From Litorilinea aerophila (GTDB lineage: Bacteria; Chloroflexota; Anaerolineae; Caldilineales; Caldilineaceae): 64,000 nt of DNA. Shown here one piece after another: positions 1 through 8,512 of this stretch (position 1 is its first letter; every line of letters starts with the position of its first letter). The position numbers and the translations under genes are program-made. Below the pieces are notes generated by a model. That model ran no database searches and was not told where the DNA came from. It saw nothing but the letters and a program-made list of their open reading frames with translations. Where the stretch lies: the NCBI RefSeq assembly GCF_006569185.2, contig NZ_VIGC02000003.1, positions 1 through 64,000 of the forward strand, given 5' to 3'.

Positions 1-128
1 GTCTCTTCCAACGCACCCTTGCCATTCCAGCCGCCCTGACCAATCAACGTCTGGAATGACACGATGTGCTGATGGTTTTCAGTTGTTAAGGTTCTCAATT
101 CCCAACACGATGTGCTGATGTACGACAT
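1..128 (-). CDS. Possible 5' part of an unrecognised gene, cut by the left edge
   Basis: On the minus strand an ATG at position 128 opens a frame that stays open to the window edge (about 42 codons). It reads through a motif QTLIGQGGWNGKG that looks protein-like. No Shine-Dalgarno sequence precedes the ATG, and an in-frame TTG at 98 or GTG at 62 are other possible starts. It lies downstream of the fucosidase on the same strand. I do not recognise the product. The frame crosses two copies of a 16-base direct repeat, so part of it may be non-coding. Confidence 0.3.
   Translation of the reverse strand, partial: MSYISTSCWELRTLTTENHQHIVSFQTLIGQGGWNGKGALEE
59..120. repeat. Pair of 16-bp direct repeats, 46 bp apart
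   Basis: The sequence ACACGATGTGCTGATG occurs at 59-74 and again at 105-120. The 30 bases between the copies are not repeated elsewhere nearby. Only two copies are visible, so this is not a CRISPR array as seen, although more copies could lie beyond the left edge. Confidence 0.7.
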
Positions 129-135
129 CTACCGA

Positions 136-174
<39 letters not shown>

Positions 175-197
175 CATCTACCCTGCCCATCCTTGAC

Positions 198-1652
198 CTA
201 CGCCGGACTGATCTTCAGCACCAGTGGGAAGCCCGTGGCCGGGCGCCCACTGACATCGACCCGCAGCCCATCCTGCTCCTGGTGCCAGGTGACCGGCTGG
301 GGACTGCCCAACAGTTCCACCTGACCGATCCGGGGTGGACGTGTGGCGGCCTGGGTGCCCAGGGAATGGACGACCACCTGACCGTCGGCGGGCCAGTCCA
401 ACACATGGGCGTAGAGGGTGTTGCCCCGGGTGGTAAAGCGGATATCCGCGCTGGTGAAGCGGGCCCGGCGGGTGTCGGTGAAGGCGCCCTCCAGCACCTG
501 GGTGGGGCCTTCACCGTGGGTGATCCAGGGGCGGGTGCCGTAGATGGCTTCGCCGTGGACCTGGAGCCAGCCGCCGATCTGGCGCAGGATCTCCACCTCC
601 GGTTCCGGGATGGTGCCATCGGCCCGGGGGCCCACGTTGAGCAGCAGCGCGCCGTTTTTGCTGACCACGTCGATCAGGTCGCAGACGATGTCGTTGGCTT
701 CCTTGTAGTCGTGATCCTGGATGTAGCCCCACGAATTCTTGGAGACCGAGGTGTCGTTCTGCCAGAAGAGGCCCCGGATGCTGCGCACCTGCCCCCGCTC
801 GATGTCAAAGACCGCGGTGCCGGCGGGGAAGGCGTCGTACTTGTGGTTGATGGCCACCCCCTTCCCCCATGAGGCCGCCATGTTGTAGTAGTAGGCAGCG
901 AACTTCTTCAGATAGGGCTTGAAGGCCAGGTTCATGATCCACCAGTCGAACCAGAAGAGCTGGGGTTGGTACTTCTCCACCAGCTCGCAGCAGCGCAGCA
1001 GCCAGTCCTCCAGAAAGGCCTGATCGGGGCTGTTGGCCAGGTATTGCTCGTGGGGGCGGGGATGTCGGGCCGGCCCATAGAAATCCTCGTACTGGGGATC
1101 CTGCACGTCTGAGTCAAACTCCCGTCCGCCGCCCATGAACCACCAGTGCTCGGCCCGGTGGCTGGAGACACCGAAGACCATCCCCTCCTCGCGGACCGCC
1201 TCTGCCAGCTCGCCGATGAGATCCCGTTTTGGGCCCATCTGGGCCGCGTTCCAGCGGGAGAGGTCGCTGGCGTACATCTGGAAGCCGTCATGGTGCTCGG
1301 CTACAGGTACCACGAAACGGGCGCCGGCCTCCTTGAACAGCCGGGCCCAGGCCTGGGGATCGTACTGCTCCGCCTTGAAGAGGGGGATGAAGTCCTTGTA
1401 GCCGAACTGGCGGTGGGGGCCGTAGGTGGCCAGGTGATGCTGGTATTCTCGGGAACCCTGGAGATACATGTTGCGGGGGTACCACTCGTTGCCGAAGGCC
1501 GGCACGGCATAGACGCCCCAGTGGATGAAGATCCCGAATTTGCCATCCTGGTACCAGTCCGGCACCTGGTAGGCTTCCAGGGAATCCCAGGAGGCGTTGA
1601 ATGGGCCGGCGCTGATGCGGTTTTCAATCTGCTGAAGGCGGTCGGTGGTCAT
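198..1652 (-). CDS. Alpha-L-fucosidase, glycoside hydrolase family 29
   Basis: This 484-residue protein looks like a GH29 retaining fucosidase, which removes terminal alpha-L-fucose from glycans. The N-terminal barrel shows FGIFIHWGVY at 40-48 and AEHHDGF at 118-124, both typical of the family's substrate pocket. The FWFDWW segment places the likely nucleophile at Asp236. A C-terminal beta-sandwich follows from about residue 390. There is no signal peptide, so it probably acts in the cytoplasm on imported sugars. It is transcribed alone from a strong promoter about 180 bases upstream that is flanked by GGTAC operators. The acid/base residue of GH29 is poorly conserved and I did not assign it. 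Confidence 0.9.
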   Translation of the reverse strand: MTTDRLQQIENRISAGPFNASWDSLEAYQVPDWYQDGKFGIFIHWGVYAVPAFGNEWYPRNMYLQGSREYQHHLATYGPHRQFGYKDFIPLFKAEQYDPQAWARLFKEAGARFVVPVAEHHDGFQMYASDLSRWNAAQMGPKRDLIGELAEAVREEGMVFGVSSHRAEHWWFMGGGREFDSDVQDPQYEDFYGPARHPRPHEQYLANSPDQAFLEDWLLRCCELVEKYQPQLFWFDWWIMNLAFKPYLKKFAAYYYNMAASWGKGVAINHKYDAFPAGTAVFDIERGQVRSIRGLFWQNDTSVSKNSWGYIQDHDYKEANDIVCDLIDVVSKNGALLLNVGPRADGTIPEPEVEILRQIGGWLQVHGEAIYGTRPWITHGEGPTQVLEGAFTDTRRARFTSADIRFTTRGNTLYAHVLDWPADGQVVVHSLGTQAATRPPRIGQVELLGSPQPVTWHQEQDGLRVDVSGRPATGFPLVLKISPA

Positions 1653-1830
1653 GGTAGTGGCCTCATCCTTTGTTGAATGTGTTGAATGCGTTTTCTGGCG
1701 GGCAATTCATGGGGGGCACCGTTGCCTGGGCAACTGGATACTTCCTGGTGCGATGGGTTCGACATAGGACCGAATGGAGGGCGGAAAGTTGCAAGGCAGA
1801 GAGCCGGCATGCCATCATCGGCTCACGGAG

Positions 1831-1859
1831 ATTGTACGCGAGGGGGTGGGGCCTGTCAA
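1831..1859 (-). promoter_or_regulatory. Sigma-70-type promoter of the fucosidase gene
   Basis: Read on the minus strand, a perfect -35 TTGACA (1859-1854) is separated by exactly 17 bases from -10 TACAAT (1836-1831). It points at the fucosidase and would give a leader of about 175 bases. The intervening 1653-1981 region otherwise holds the operators and the narX-like start region listed separately. Confidence 0.75.
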
Positions 1860-1868
1860 TTCTGATAC

Positions 1869-1904
1869 GGTACGCGTACCATACGGGGTGGGTACCGGTG
1901 TACC
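1869..1904. promoter_or_regulatory. Two GGTAC inverted-repeat operators
   Basis: GGTACGCGTACC at 1869-1880 is a perfect 12-bp palindrome with a central CG, as in LacI-family operators. A second pair, GGTAC-N4-GTACC, lies at 1891-1904. The sites are just upstream of the fucosidase -35 box, about two helical turns apart. They probably bind a dimeric sugar-responsive regulator. The regulator is not identified in this window; the LacI-type gene near 41.9 kb has a different auto-operator (GGTAAACGTTTACC). Confidence 0.55.
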
Positions 1905-1943
1905 CTGGGACTGCTATGTGGATGGCATCTGCCAGGATAGTGC

Positions 1944-1981
1944 CTGTCATGGTCTCTTTGTGTGGTAAAATAACTTTTACC
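1944..1981 (+). promoter_or_regulatory. Candidate promoter and inverted repeat directly at the sensor-kinase start
   Basis: A -10-like TAAAAT (1966-1971) with a weak CTGTCA -35 (1944-1949) would start transcription within a few bases of the ATG at 1982. That would give a leaderless or nearly leaderless message, in keeping with the lack of a Shine-Dalgarno sequence. The same bases form an inverted repeat, GGTAAAA-TAAC-TTTTACC (1964-1981), ending immediately before the ATG, which could be an operator. Confidence 0.4.
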
Positions 1982-3877
1982 ATGATCACTTCGGTGCGCG
2001 CCCGTCTGAGCCTGCTCTTTTTTCTATTCTTGCTCCTGGTCCTGGCCTCGGTCACGGTGACCTACGCCGTCGTGGCAAGCCAGCACCATGATGCGCGACT
2101 GATCAACCTGGCCGGCCGCCAGCGCATGCTTTCCCAACGGATGGCCTGGTTGGCCCTCGTCGCGCCGACTGACCCCATGCTGGAGGCCGACCGCCAGCGC
2201 TTTACCCAGACCCTCGATGCGCTGCGTCAGGGCGGCACAACCCTGGATGTAAACGATCAATGGGTGGTGCTGCCTCCACCCGATAACCCGGCGATGCAGG
2301 CAGCACTGACGGACGTTTGGCACGCCTGGCTGCGTTTTAGCGTGGAGCTGGACCGCAGGATTGCAGCCCCTGGAGAACCCAACGTTGCGTTAACGGATGC
2401 GGCGCTGGTGCTGCTCGATACGCTGGACGTGGCTGTGGCACAGTTCACCGTGCAGGCTGAGGCAAAGGTGCGGCGCCTTCAGGTCATCCAGTTCATCTTT
2501 TTGCTTCTGGCCCTTCTGCTCTTGTGGATGGGATATCGGGTCACGCGGCAACACGTGGTGGATCCGCTGGCGTCCCTCGGCGAGTCTGCACAGCAGATAA
2601 TCGCTGGCGAAATGGAAAAGGCTATCCCCTCCTTTGTGGATGAGGAATTACGTCAACTGGCCACTGTGTTGGACACCCTGCGCGTCGAGGTATTGGCGAG
2701 TCGACGCCAGCTGGAGGCACGTGTGGCCCAGCGGACCCAGGAATTAACCACTGCCTTTGAGTTTAGCCAGGAAATTGTGGCCCAGCTGGAGCTGGATAGC
2801 CTACTCAAGTCAGTGACCAACCGCGCCCGCTCGCTCTTGAATGGCCGCGCGGCTGCCCTCTGTCTGCTCGATGAACAGGGCACGACACTGCGCCTGGCAG
2901 CCAGCAGCGGCGTTGACCAGGCCAGGCCCGAACTGCGTCAACCCGCCACAGCAGACCTGCCTGCCAGGGTCATCGGTCAGGGCCAGACGGTGGTAGCTGA
3001 GACCGCGTGCGCCCGCTGTGGATTTCTGCGCGGGCTGGTCGGCGCTCACTGTGTGGCTACACCCTTGTGCGTGGGTGACGAAATCCTGGGCTCGCTCTGC
3101 GTAGTACGTTCTGGACAGGAGGCCTTCAGTCCCGAGGAGCAGACGGCGTTGGCACTTTTGTCCAACACCGCTGCGGTTTCCATTGTCAATGCGCGCCTGG
3201 TGGAGAGTGACCGTCGCCAGGCCCGACAGCTTGCCATCCAACAGGAGCGCGCCCGGCTGGCTGCTGAACTCCACGATAACCTGGCCCAGACGTTGAGTTT
3301 CCTCAATTTCAAGGCGGAGAGACTGAACGAGCTGATCGTCGAGGGTGCTATGGTCAACGCTGCTATGGAACTGGCCCAGATGCGGGGGGCCACCAGCCGG
3401 GCCTACAGCCAGGTGCGTGCCGCCTTAACCGGTCTCTACGCGGGCGAGCCCGAAGGACGGCCCCTGGCTGCGCAACTGGTCGCCTGTGTGGAGGAGTTGC
3501 GGACCGTCACCAGCCTTCCCATCGAGCTGGTGATTGCCGATGAGGACGCACTGGCCTTACCGGCCATTGCTCAACAGCAGGTGCTCCACATCGTGCGTGA
3601 AGCGCTGACCAATGTCTGGCGGCACGCGGAAGCCCAGCATGTGTGCGTGCACGTTGCTCAGATGAATGGTCAGGCATGTTTCAGCGTGCGGGATGATGGC
3701 CGCGGCTTTGACCCCGCATGTGTGGATAGTATGTCCCACATGGGGATAGCCATCATGCGGGCGCGCGCTGAACGTAGCGGTGGCTGTTTTACCGTCCGTT
3801 CTCGGCCAGGCGCCGGCACTGAAATCCTGGTCACCTTTACACTGCCCGCCAGTGCACAGCCGGCAGGAGAGGCATGA
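1982..3877 (+). CDS. narX: NarX-like nitrate/nitrite sensor histidine kinase
   Basis: A 631-residue membrane sensor kinase. A first membrane segment (about 8-32) leads into a NarX/PilJ-type ligand motif with INLAGRQRM at 41-49, which matches the P-box that binds nitrate in NarX. A second membrane segment lies near 170-190, followed by HAMP and coiled-coil regions and a GAF domain (about 265-415). The GAF region carries Cys343, Cys346, Cys357 and Cys363. The dimerisation domain of the HisKA_3 type has AELHDNLAQ with the phospho-acceptor at His431, and a HATPase domain ends the protein. I chose the ATG at 1982 because the membrane segment starts right after it. The stop overlaps the next gene's start by four bases. 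The ligand could be another oxyanion. Confidence 0.85.
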   Translation: MITSVRARLSLLFFLFLLLVLASVTVTYAVVASQHHDARLINLAGRQRMLSQRMAWLALVAPTDPMLEADRQRFTQTLDALRQGGTTLDVNDQWVVLPPPDNPAMQAALTDVWHAWLRFSVELDRRIAAPGEPNVALTDAALVLLDTLDVAVAQFTVQAEAKVRRLQVIQFIFLLLALLLLWMGYRVTRQHVVDPLASLGESAQQIIAGEMEKAIPSFVDEELRQLATVLDTLRVEVLASRRQLEARVAQRTQELTTAFEFSQEIVAQLELDSLLKSVTNRARSLLNGRAAALCLLDEQGTTLRLAASSGVDQARPELRQPATADLPARVIGQGQTVVAETACARCGFLRGLVGAHCVATPLCVGDEILGSLCVVRSGQEAFSPEEQTALALLSNTAAVSIVNARLVESDRRQARQLAIQQERARLAAELHDNLAQTLSFLNFKAERLNELIVEGAMVNAAMELAQMRGATSRAYSQVRAALTGLYAGEPEGRPLAAQLVACVEELRTVTSLPIELVIADEDALALPAIAQQQVLHIVREALTNVWRHAEAQHVCVHVAQMNGQACFSVRDDGRGFDPACVDSMSHMGIAIMRARAERSGGCFTVRSRPGAGTEILVTFTLPASAQPAGEA

Positions 3878-4554
3878 TGGGTAGATGGTCGATTTTGCTG
3901 GCTGATGACCATGAGCTATTCCGGACCGGGCTGGCCGGATTGATCGATGGTCAGCCCGACCTGCAGGTAGTGGGGCAGGCCGGCGATGGCTTCGAGGCCT
4001 TGACTCTGGCGCGTACGCTCCACCCTGCCCTGATCGTGATGGATATCTCCATGCCGGTTTGCGATGGGCTGGAGGCCACCCGGCTAGTGCGCGCCATGCC
4101 TGAACTGGCCGATGTCCGCATCCTGATGCTGACCGTCCACGACGAGGACGAGAAGCTCTTTGAGGCTATCAAAGCCGGTGCTAATGGCTATCTGCTCAAA
4201 AATACCACTTCCGGGGAATTCTTGCGTGGGGTGCGATCTGTGCTGGCGGGCGAAGCCATCCTGCCCCCTCGGCTGGCAGCCAGGCTGATGGAGGAATTCG
4301 CCCGACTGGCAACCCGCTCTCCATCTGAGGAGAATCGCCAGCGGAATAGCCTGTCGGTGGACAACGCCCTGACCGTACGGGAACTGGAGGTGCTTGCGCT
4401 GATCGCCACGGGCGCATCTGATCGCCAGATTGCTGATCAGCTTTTCATCAGCCTTCATACCGTCAAAACCCACGTCCGCAATATTCTTGCCAAGCTGCAC
4501 GCGGCGAACCGTCACGCCGCCGTAGACCAGGCGCGGCAGCGAGGTTTGCTCTAG
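3874..4554 (+). CDS. narL: NarL-like response regulator, LuxR-type DNA binding
   Basis: This 226-residue regulator has a receiver domain with the acidic pair DD near residues 11-12, phospho-acceptor Asp57 in VMDISMP, and Lys in the LLKN motif. A C-terminal LuxR/FixJ-type helix-turn-helix begins at LTVRELEVL. It is translationally coupled to the sensor by an ATGA overlap, so the two form a cognate pair. Its likely target is the molybdoenzyme operon that follows. A strong intrinsic terminator separates the regulator genes from that operon, so the operon has its own promoter. Assignment as NarL rests on the sensor partner and the neighbouring enzyme. Confidence 0.87.
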   Translation: MMGRWSILLADDHELFRTGLAGLIDGQPDLQVVGQAGDGFEALTLARTLHPALIVMDISMPVCDGLEATRLVRAMPELADVRILMLTVHDEDEKLFEAIKAGANGYLLKNTTSGEFLRGVRSVLAGEAILPPRLAARLMEEFARLATRSPSEENRQRNSLSVDNALTVRELEVLALIATGASDRQIADQLFISLHTVKTHVRNILAKLHAANRHAAVDQARQRGLL

Positions 4555-4595
4555 CCCCTTCTGTCCAATCTGACCAAGAACTAATTCTTTCCTCC

Positions 4596-4624
4596 AAGAG
4601 CGATCGTGAAGATCGCTCTTTTTT
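4596..4624 (+). terminator. Intrinsic terminator of the narXL-like pair
   Basis: A perfect 10-bp stem, AAGAGCGATC paired with GATCGCTCTT, has a GTGAA loop and runs directly into a T-tract ending at 4624. It lies 42 bases after the regulator stop codon. Confidence 0.9.
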
Positions 4625-4641
4625 CATGCCTGATTCTGATT

Positions 4642-4679
4642 GTGAGGGATAGCCCTTCACCTGTTTTGTTTTCTATACT
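4642..4679 (+). promoter_or_regulatory. Candidate regulated promoter of the molybdoenzyme operon
   Basis: A good -10 box TATACT (4674-4679) has no convincing -35 hexamer at the normal distance, which suggests activator dependence. An imperfect inverted repeat GTGAGGG-ATAG-CCCTTCAC (4642-4660) sits where the -35 box would be and may bind the activator. I found no clear FNR-type TTGAT-N4-ATCAA site. The leader to the next start codon would be about 30 bases. Confidence 0.45.
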
Positions 4680-4716
4680 GGGCAAGCATAGAGACCACAG
4701 GAGGTGCAGGGAAAAT

Positions 4717-5064
4717 ATGAGCGCTGCCGTACACAGAGTTCTGATCGTTGGCGACTCCCTCTTTGCTGAAGCCGTCGACCAACTGTTGCGACACAACCAG
4801 GCGTTGGAGGTGACGGGAATTGTGATGAATATGGCCGAAGCCTTGTCACAATTGTCCCTGACATTGCCGGATGTGGTCCTGGTATTGAACAGCGGCGGAG
4901 AAACGAGGCTGGATCCCTGTTCATTGTTAGTTGCCTATCCCGACTTGCCGGTCCTGTACGCCGATCTCACCGGCGCGGATTTCCGCATTCTTCGCAGTCA
5001 ACCCATCGGTAGCCGAGCCGCTGACTTGCTGGCGGCCATTCAGGCCCTTCCCATTCGGAGGTGA
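4717..5064 (+). CDS. Receiver-like protein lacking the phosphorylation site (pseudo-receiver)
   Basis: A 115-residue protein with the fold pattern of a response-regulator receiver: VHRVLIVGDSLFAEAVDQLL at the start resembles beta1-alpha1, and PDVVLVLNSGG resembles the beta3 end. The usual phospho-acceptor Asp is absent there (Asn/Ser instead), and the acidic pair after beta1 is reduced to one Asp. There is no output domain. The ATG at 4717 has the Shine-Dalgarno region GGAGGTG upstream. It ends four bases before the catalytic-subunit gene, so the two are co-transcribed. It may be a protein-interaction or regulatory partner of the enzyme system. The receiver assignment is by pattern only. Confidence 0.6.
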   Translation: MSAAVHRVLIVGDSLFAEAVDQLLRHNQALEVTGIVMNMAEALSQLSLTLPDVVLVLNSGGETRLDPCSLLVAYPDLPVLYADLTGADFRILRSQPIGSRAADLLAAIQALPIRR

Positions 5065-5068
5065 CAAT

Positions 5069-8000
5069 ATGACTGGATTGTCTCGTCGAGATTTTCTCAA
5101 GGTGTCGGGTGGCGCCGCCCTAGGGCTGGCCATGGCAGGTACACCCCTGGAGTGGCAGCTGTTGCAGCCGGTTAACGTGGAGAATCCGCTGGCAACCTAC
5201 CCCAATCGAGGGTGGGAACAGGTCTACCGGAACCAGTACAGCTACGATTCGTCCTTCACCTTCGTCTGCTCGCCCAACGACACCCATGCCTGTCGGCTGC
5301 GCGCCTTTGTGCGTAACGGCGTCATCTTGCGCTGCGAAACCAACTATGACGTGGAGCGCTACAGCGACCTTTACGGCAATAGGGCCACTGCCCACTGGCA
5401 CCCGCGCGGCTGCAAGAAGGGCCAGACCTTCCACCGTCGCGTCTATGGACCGCACCGCCTCAAGGGGCCGCTCATGCGCAAGGGGTGGAAGGAGTGGGCC
5501 GACGACGGCTTCCCTTTGCTGACGCCGGAGAACCAGGAGAAATACAGGTTCACCTCCCGTGGAACGGACGAGCTGCTGCCGGTGGACTGGGACACGGCCT
5601 ATCGTTACATCGCCAAAGGCATGGTGGCCATCGCCCGCCGCTACTCCAGCGAGGAAGGCGTCGAGCTGCTGCGCCAGCAAGGTTACCCCGAAGAGATGAT
5701 CGAGGCTATGGGCGGCGCGGGCACCCGTACCTTCAAGTGCCGCGGCGGCATGGGCCTGCTGGGCGTCATCGGCAAATACGGCATGTACCGCTTTGCCAAT
5801 GGCCTGGCCCTCCTGGACGCGCACATCCGCGGGGTCGGCCCAGAGGAAGCAAAAGGCGGTCGCACCTGGTCCAATTACACCTGGCACGGCGACCAGGCAC
5901 CCGGCCATCCCTTTGTCACCGGCCTCCAGGCCTCGGACGAAGATTTCAACGACCTGCGCAACTCTCGGCTGCACATCCAATGTGGCAAAAACCTCGTGGA
6001 AAACAAGATGGCCGAATCTCATTTCTTCGTAGAGTGCATGGAGCGGGGCGCCAAAATCGTCACCATCACACCGGAATATTCGCCGCCCGCCACCAAGTCG
6101 GACTACTGGATCCCCATCCGCCCTGCCACCGACACGGCCCTCTTTCTGGGCATCACCCGTTGGCTCATGGACAACAACCAGTACGATGACGACTTCGTCA
6201 AGCGCTTCACCGACCTGCCCCTGCTGGTGCGGCTGGACACGCTCAAGCGGCTGCGCGCCGACGAACTCTTTCCCGACTACCGACCCGGCCTCCACCCGGA
6301 GGGGCCGAGCTTTAAGCTCCAGGGCCTCAAACCAGAGCAGTACGAGCGGCTGGGCGATTACGTCGTGCGCGATGCGTCGGGCGAGTTCAAAGCTCTCACG
6401 CGCGACGACGTGGGCGAGGTGCTGGCGCAGAAGGGCATCGACCCGGTGCTGGACTGGAGCGGCGTGGTGACTCTGGCCGACGGCAGCGAGGTCGAGGTGA
6501 TGACGCTGTGGGCCATGTACCGGGAACATCTGCAAGACTATGATCTGGATACCGTGGCGGAGATCACCAATGCCCCACGGCATCTCATCGAGCAACTAGC
6601 TAAAGACATCGCCACCATGAGCCCGGTGGCCCTCCACATCGGCGAAGGCATCAACCACTGGTTCCATGCCACCCTGGCCAACCGGGCGCAGTTCCTCCCC
6701 CTCATGCTCACGGGCAACATCGGCAAGCCGGGCGCCGGTTGTTACACCTGGGCGGGCAATTACAAGGCTGCGCTCTTCCAGGGCTCGCCGCAGACAGGGC
6801 CGGGCTTCAAGGGGTGGGTGGGCGAGGACCCCTTCAACCCCAACCTGGACCCCAACGCGCATGGCCGCGACGTCGTGGCCCACAGCTACACCAAAGATGA
6901 AGAGCCGGCCTACTGGAATCACTCGGAACGGCCCCTGATTGTGAATACCCCCAAATACGGCCGCAAGGTCTTCACGGGCCAGACCCACATGCCCACGCCC
7001 ACTAAGGTGCAGTTCTTCACCAACGTCAACTTGCTGAACAACGCCAAGCACCACTACGAGATGATCAAAAATGTGAACCCCCACGTGGAGCTGATCATCA
7101 CTGTGGACATTGAAATGACCGCCACCGTGGAGTATGCGGACTTTGCCCTGGCCGCCAATTCCTGGGCCGAGTTTGAAACATACGAGATTACCGCTTCCTG
7201 CTCCAACCCCTTCCTGCAGATTTGGAAGGGCGGCATCCCGCCCCTTTATAACACGCGCGACGACGCCCGCATCCTGGCCGAGGTCTCGGCGGCGCTGGCC
7301 GACGAGATCGGCGAGCCGCGGCTGCGAGATTACTGGAGGTTCATACTAGAAGGACGGCCCGAAATTTACATTCAGCGCCTGCTAGATTCGTCCCTGACCA
7401 CCAGCGGCTACCGGGTCGAGGACATCATCGCCGGCAAATATGGCGAACCAGGCGCTGCCCTCATGCTTTTCCGCACCTATCCCCGCATCCCCTTCTGGGA
7501 GCAGATCCACGACTCCGTACCCTTCTACACCGACACCGGCCGCCTCAACAGCTACTGCGATATCCCAGAGGCCATCGAGTATGGTGAGAACATCATCAGC
7601 CACCGGGAGGGGCCAGAGGCCACGCCCTACCTGCCCAATGTCATCGTTACCCGCAGCCGTTTCGTGCGGCCAGAGGATTACGGCATCCCCGCCGACCATA
7701 TGGGCTGGGAGGAGCGCACGGTGCGCAACATCGCCTTGCCCTGGAATCAGGTCAAAGAGACCAAAAATCCACTGTGGGCGCAGGGATTCCACTTCTACTG
7801 CCTGACCCCCAAGACGCGGCATCGCGTGCACTCCTCCTGGAGTACGGTGGACTGGACCATCATCCTGGACTCGAATTTCGGTGACCCTTACCGGGCGGAT
7901 AAACGGCTGCCCGGGCCGGGCGACCATCAGCTGCACATGAACCCGCAGGCGGCCAAGGATCTGGGCATCGAGGACGGAGACTATGTGTATGTGGACGCCA

Positions 8001-8512
8001 ACCCCGCCGACCGGCCCTACATCGGTTGGAAGCCCGACGATCCCTTCTACAAGGTGGCGCGGTTGATGCTGCGGGTTAAGTACAATCCGGCCTATCCCTA
8101 CCACATCGTCATGCTCAAGCACGGACCCTTCATGGCCACTGAAAAATCGGTGAAAGCCCACGAAACCCGACCCGATGGTTTGGCCAAATCAGAGGGCACG
8201 GGCTACATGGCCAACCTGCGCTATGGTTCGCAGCAGTCCGTGACGCGCGACTGGTCCATGCCCATGCACCAGACCGACACCCTCTTCCACAAACAGAAGA
8301 CAGGCATGCAGTTCATCTTTGGCGGCGAAGCCGACAACCACGCGCTCAACACCGTGCCCAAGGAGACGCTGGTGCGTATCGTCAAAGCTGAGGACGGCGG
8401 CCTGGACGGCAAGGGGCCGTGGGAGCCGACCAAGACCGGCTACACCCCGGCGCATGAGAACGAGTTTATGCTCCGCTATCTGGCGGGCGAAACGATCGAG
8501 GTGACCACATGA
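5069..8512 (+). CDS. NarG/NxrA-type molybdopterin oxidoreductase, catalytic subunit, Tat-exported
   Basis: A 1147-residue DMSO-reductase-superfamily enzyme of the type II (NarG) group. The N-terminus has a twin-arginine signal, SRRDFLK, followed by a hydrophobic stretch, so the complex probably faces outside the membrane. The N-terminal [4Fe-4S] site reads C67-x3-D71-x3-C75 with C115, where NarG has His-x3-Cys-x3-Cys. By alignment to E. coli NarG, Asp275 in WHGDQAPG matches the molybdenum ligand Asp222. The segment MTGLSRRD at 5069 is taken as the start because it carries the signal and GGAGGTGA precedes it. The family includes nitrate reductases, nitrite oxidoreductases, perchlorate/chlorate and selenate reductases and hydrocarbon dehydrogenases. 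The NarX/NarL neighbours favour a nitrogen oxide, but direction and substrate cannot be settled from sequence alone. Confidence 0.87.
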   Translation: MTGLSRRDFLKVSGGAALGLAMAGTPLEWQLLQPVNVENPLATYPNRGWEQVYRNQYSYDSSFTFVCSPNDTHACRLRAFVRNGVILRCETNYDVERYSDLYGNRATAHWHPRGCKKGQTFHRRVYGPHRLKGPLMRKGWKEWADDGFPLLTPENQEKYRFTSRGTDELLPVDWDTAYRYIAKGMVAIARRYSSEEGVELLRQQGYPEEMIEAMGGAGTRTFKCRGGMGLLGVIGKYGMYRFANGLALLDAHIRGVGPEEAKGGRTWSNYTWHGDQAPGHPFVTGLQASDEDFNDLRNSRLHIQCGKNLVENKMAESHFFVECMERGAKIVTITPEYSPPATKSDYWIPIRPATDTALFLGITRWLMDNNQYDDDFVKRFTDLPLLVRLDTLKRLRADELFPDYRPGLHPEGPSFKLQGLKPEQYERLGDYVVRDASGEFKALTRDDVGEVLAQKGIDPVLDWSGVVTLADGSEVEVMTLWAMYREHLQDYDLDTVAEITNAPRHLIEQLAKDIATMSPVALHIGEGINHWFHATLANRAQFLPLMLTGNIGKPGAGCYTWAGNYKAALFQGSPQTGPGFKGWVGEDPFNPNLDPNAHGRDVVAHSYTKDEEPAYWNHSERPLIVNTPKYGRKVFTGQTHMPTPTKVQFFTNVNLLNNAKHHYEMIKNVNPHVELIITVDIEMTATVEYADFALAANSWAEFETYEITASCSNPFLQIWKGGIPPLYNTRDDARILAEVSAALADEIGEPRLRDYWRFILEGRPEIYIQRLLDSSLTTSGYRVEDIIAGKYGEPGAALMLFRTYPRIPFWEQIHDSVPFYTDTGRLNSYCDIPEAIEYGENIISHREGPEATPYLPNVIVTRSRFVRPEDYGIPADHMGWEERTVRNIALPWNQVKETKNPLWAQGFHFYCLTPKTRHRVHSSWSTVDWTIILDSNFGDPYRADKRLPGPGDHQLHMNPQAAKDLGIEDGDYVYVDANPADRPYIGWKPDDPFYKVARLMLRVKYNPAYPYHIVMLKHGPFMATEKSVKAHETRPDGLAKSEGTGYMANLRYGSQQSVTRDWSMPMHQTDTLFHKQKTGMQFIFGGEADNHALNTVPKETLVRIVKAEDGGLDGKGPWEPTKTGYTPAHENEFMLRYLAGETIEVTT

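Noticed and set aside
4642-4661. CRP/FNR-type binding site
   Set aside because: TGTGA and TCACC are present but are separated by eleven bases rather than six, and the FNR half-sites are absent.
5120-6595. Minus-strand open frame opposite the molybdoenzyme subunit
   Set aside because: It is a shadow of the NarG-type gene, which matches family members over its full length.
5069-8512. Classical cytoplasmic NarG of a NarGHJI nitrate reductase
   Set aside because: A Tat signal, a Cys/Asp-type first cluster and an EB_dh-type haem subunit instead of NarI argue against this arrangement.
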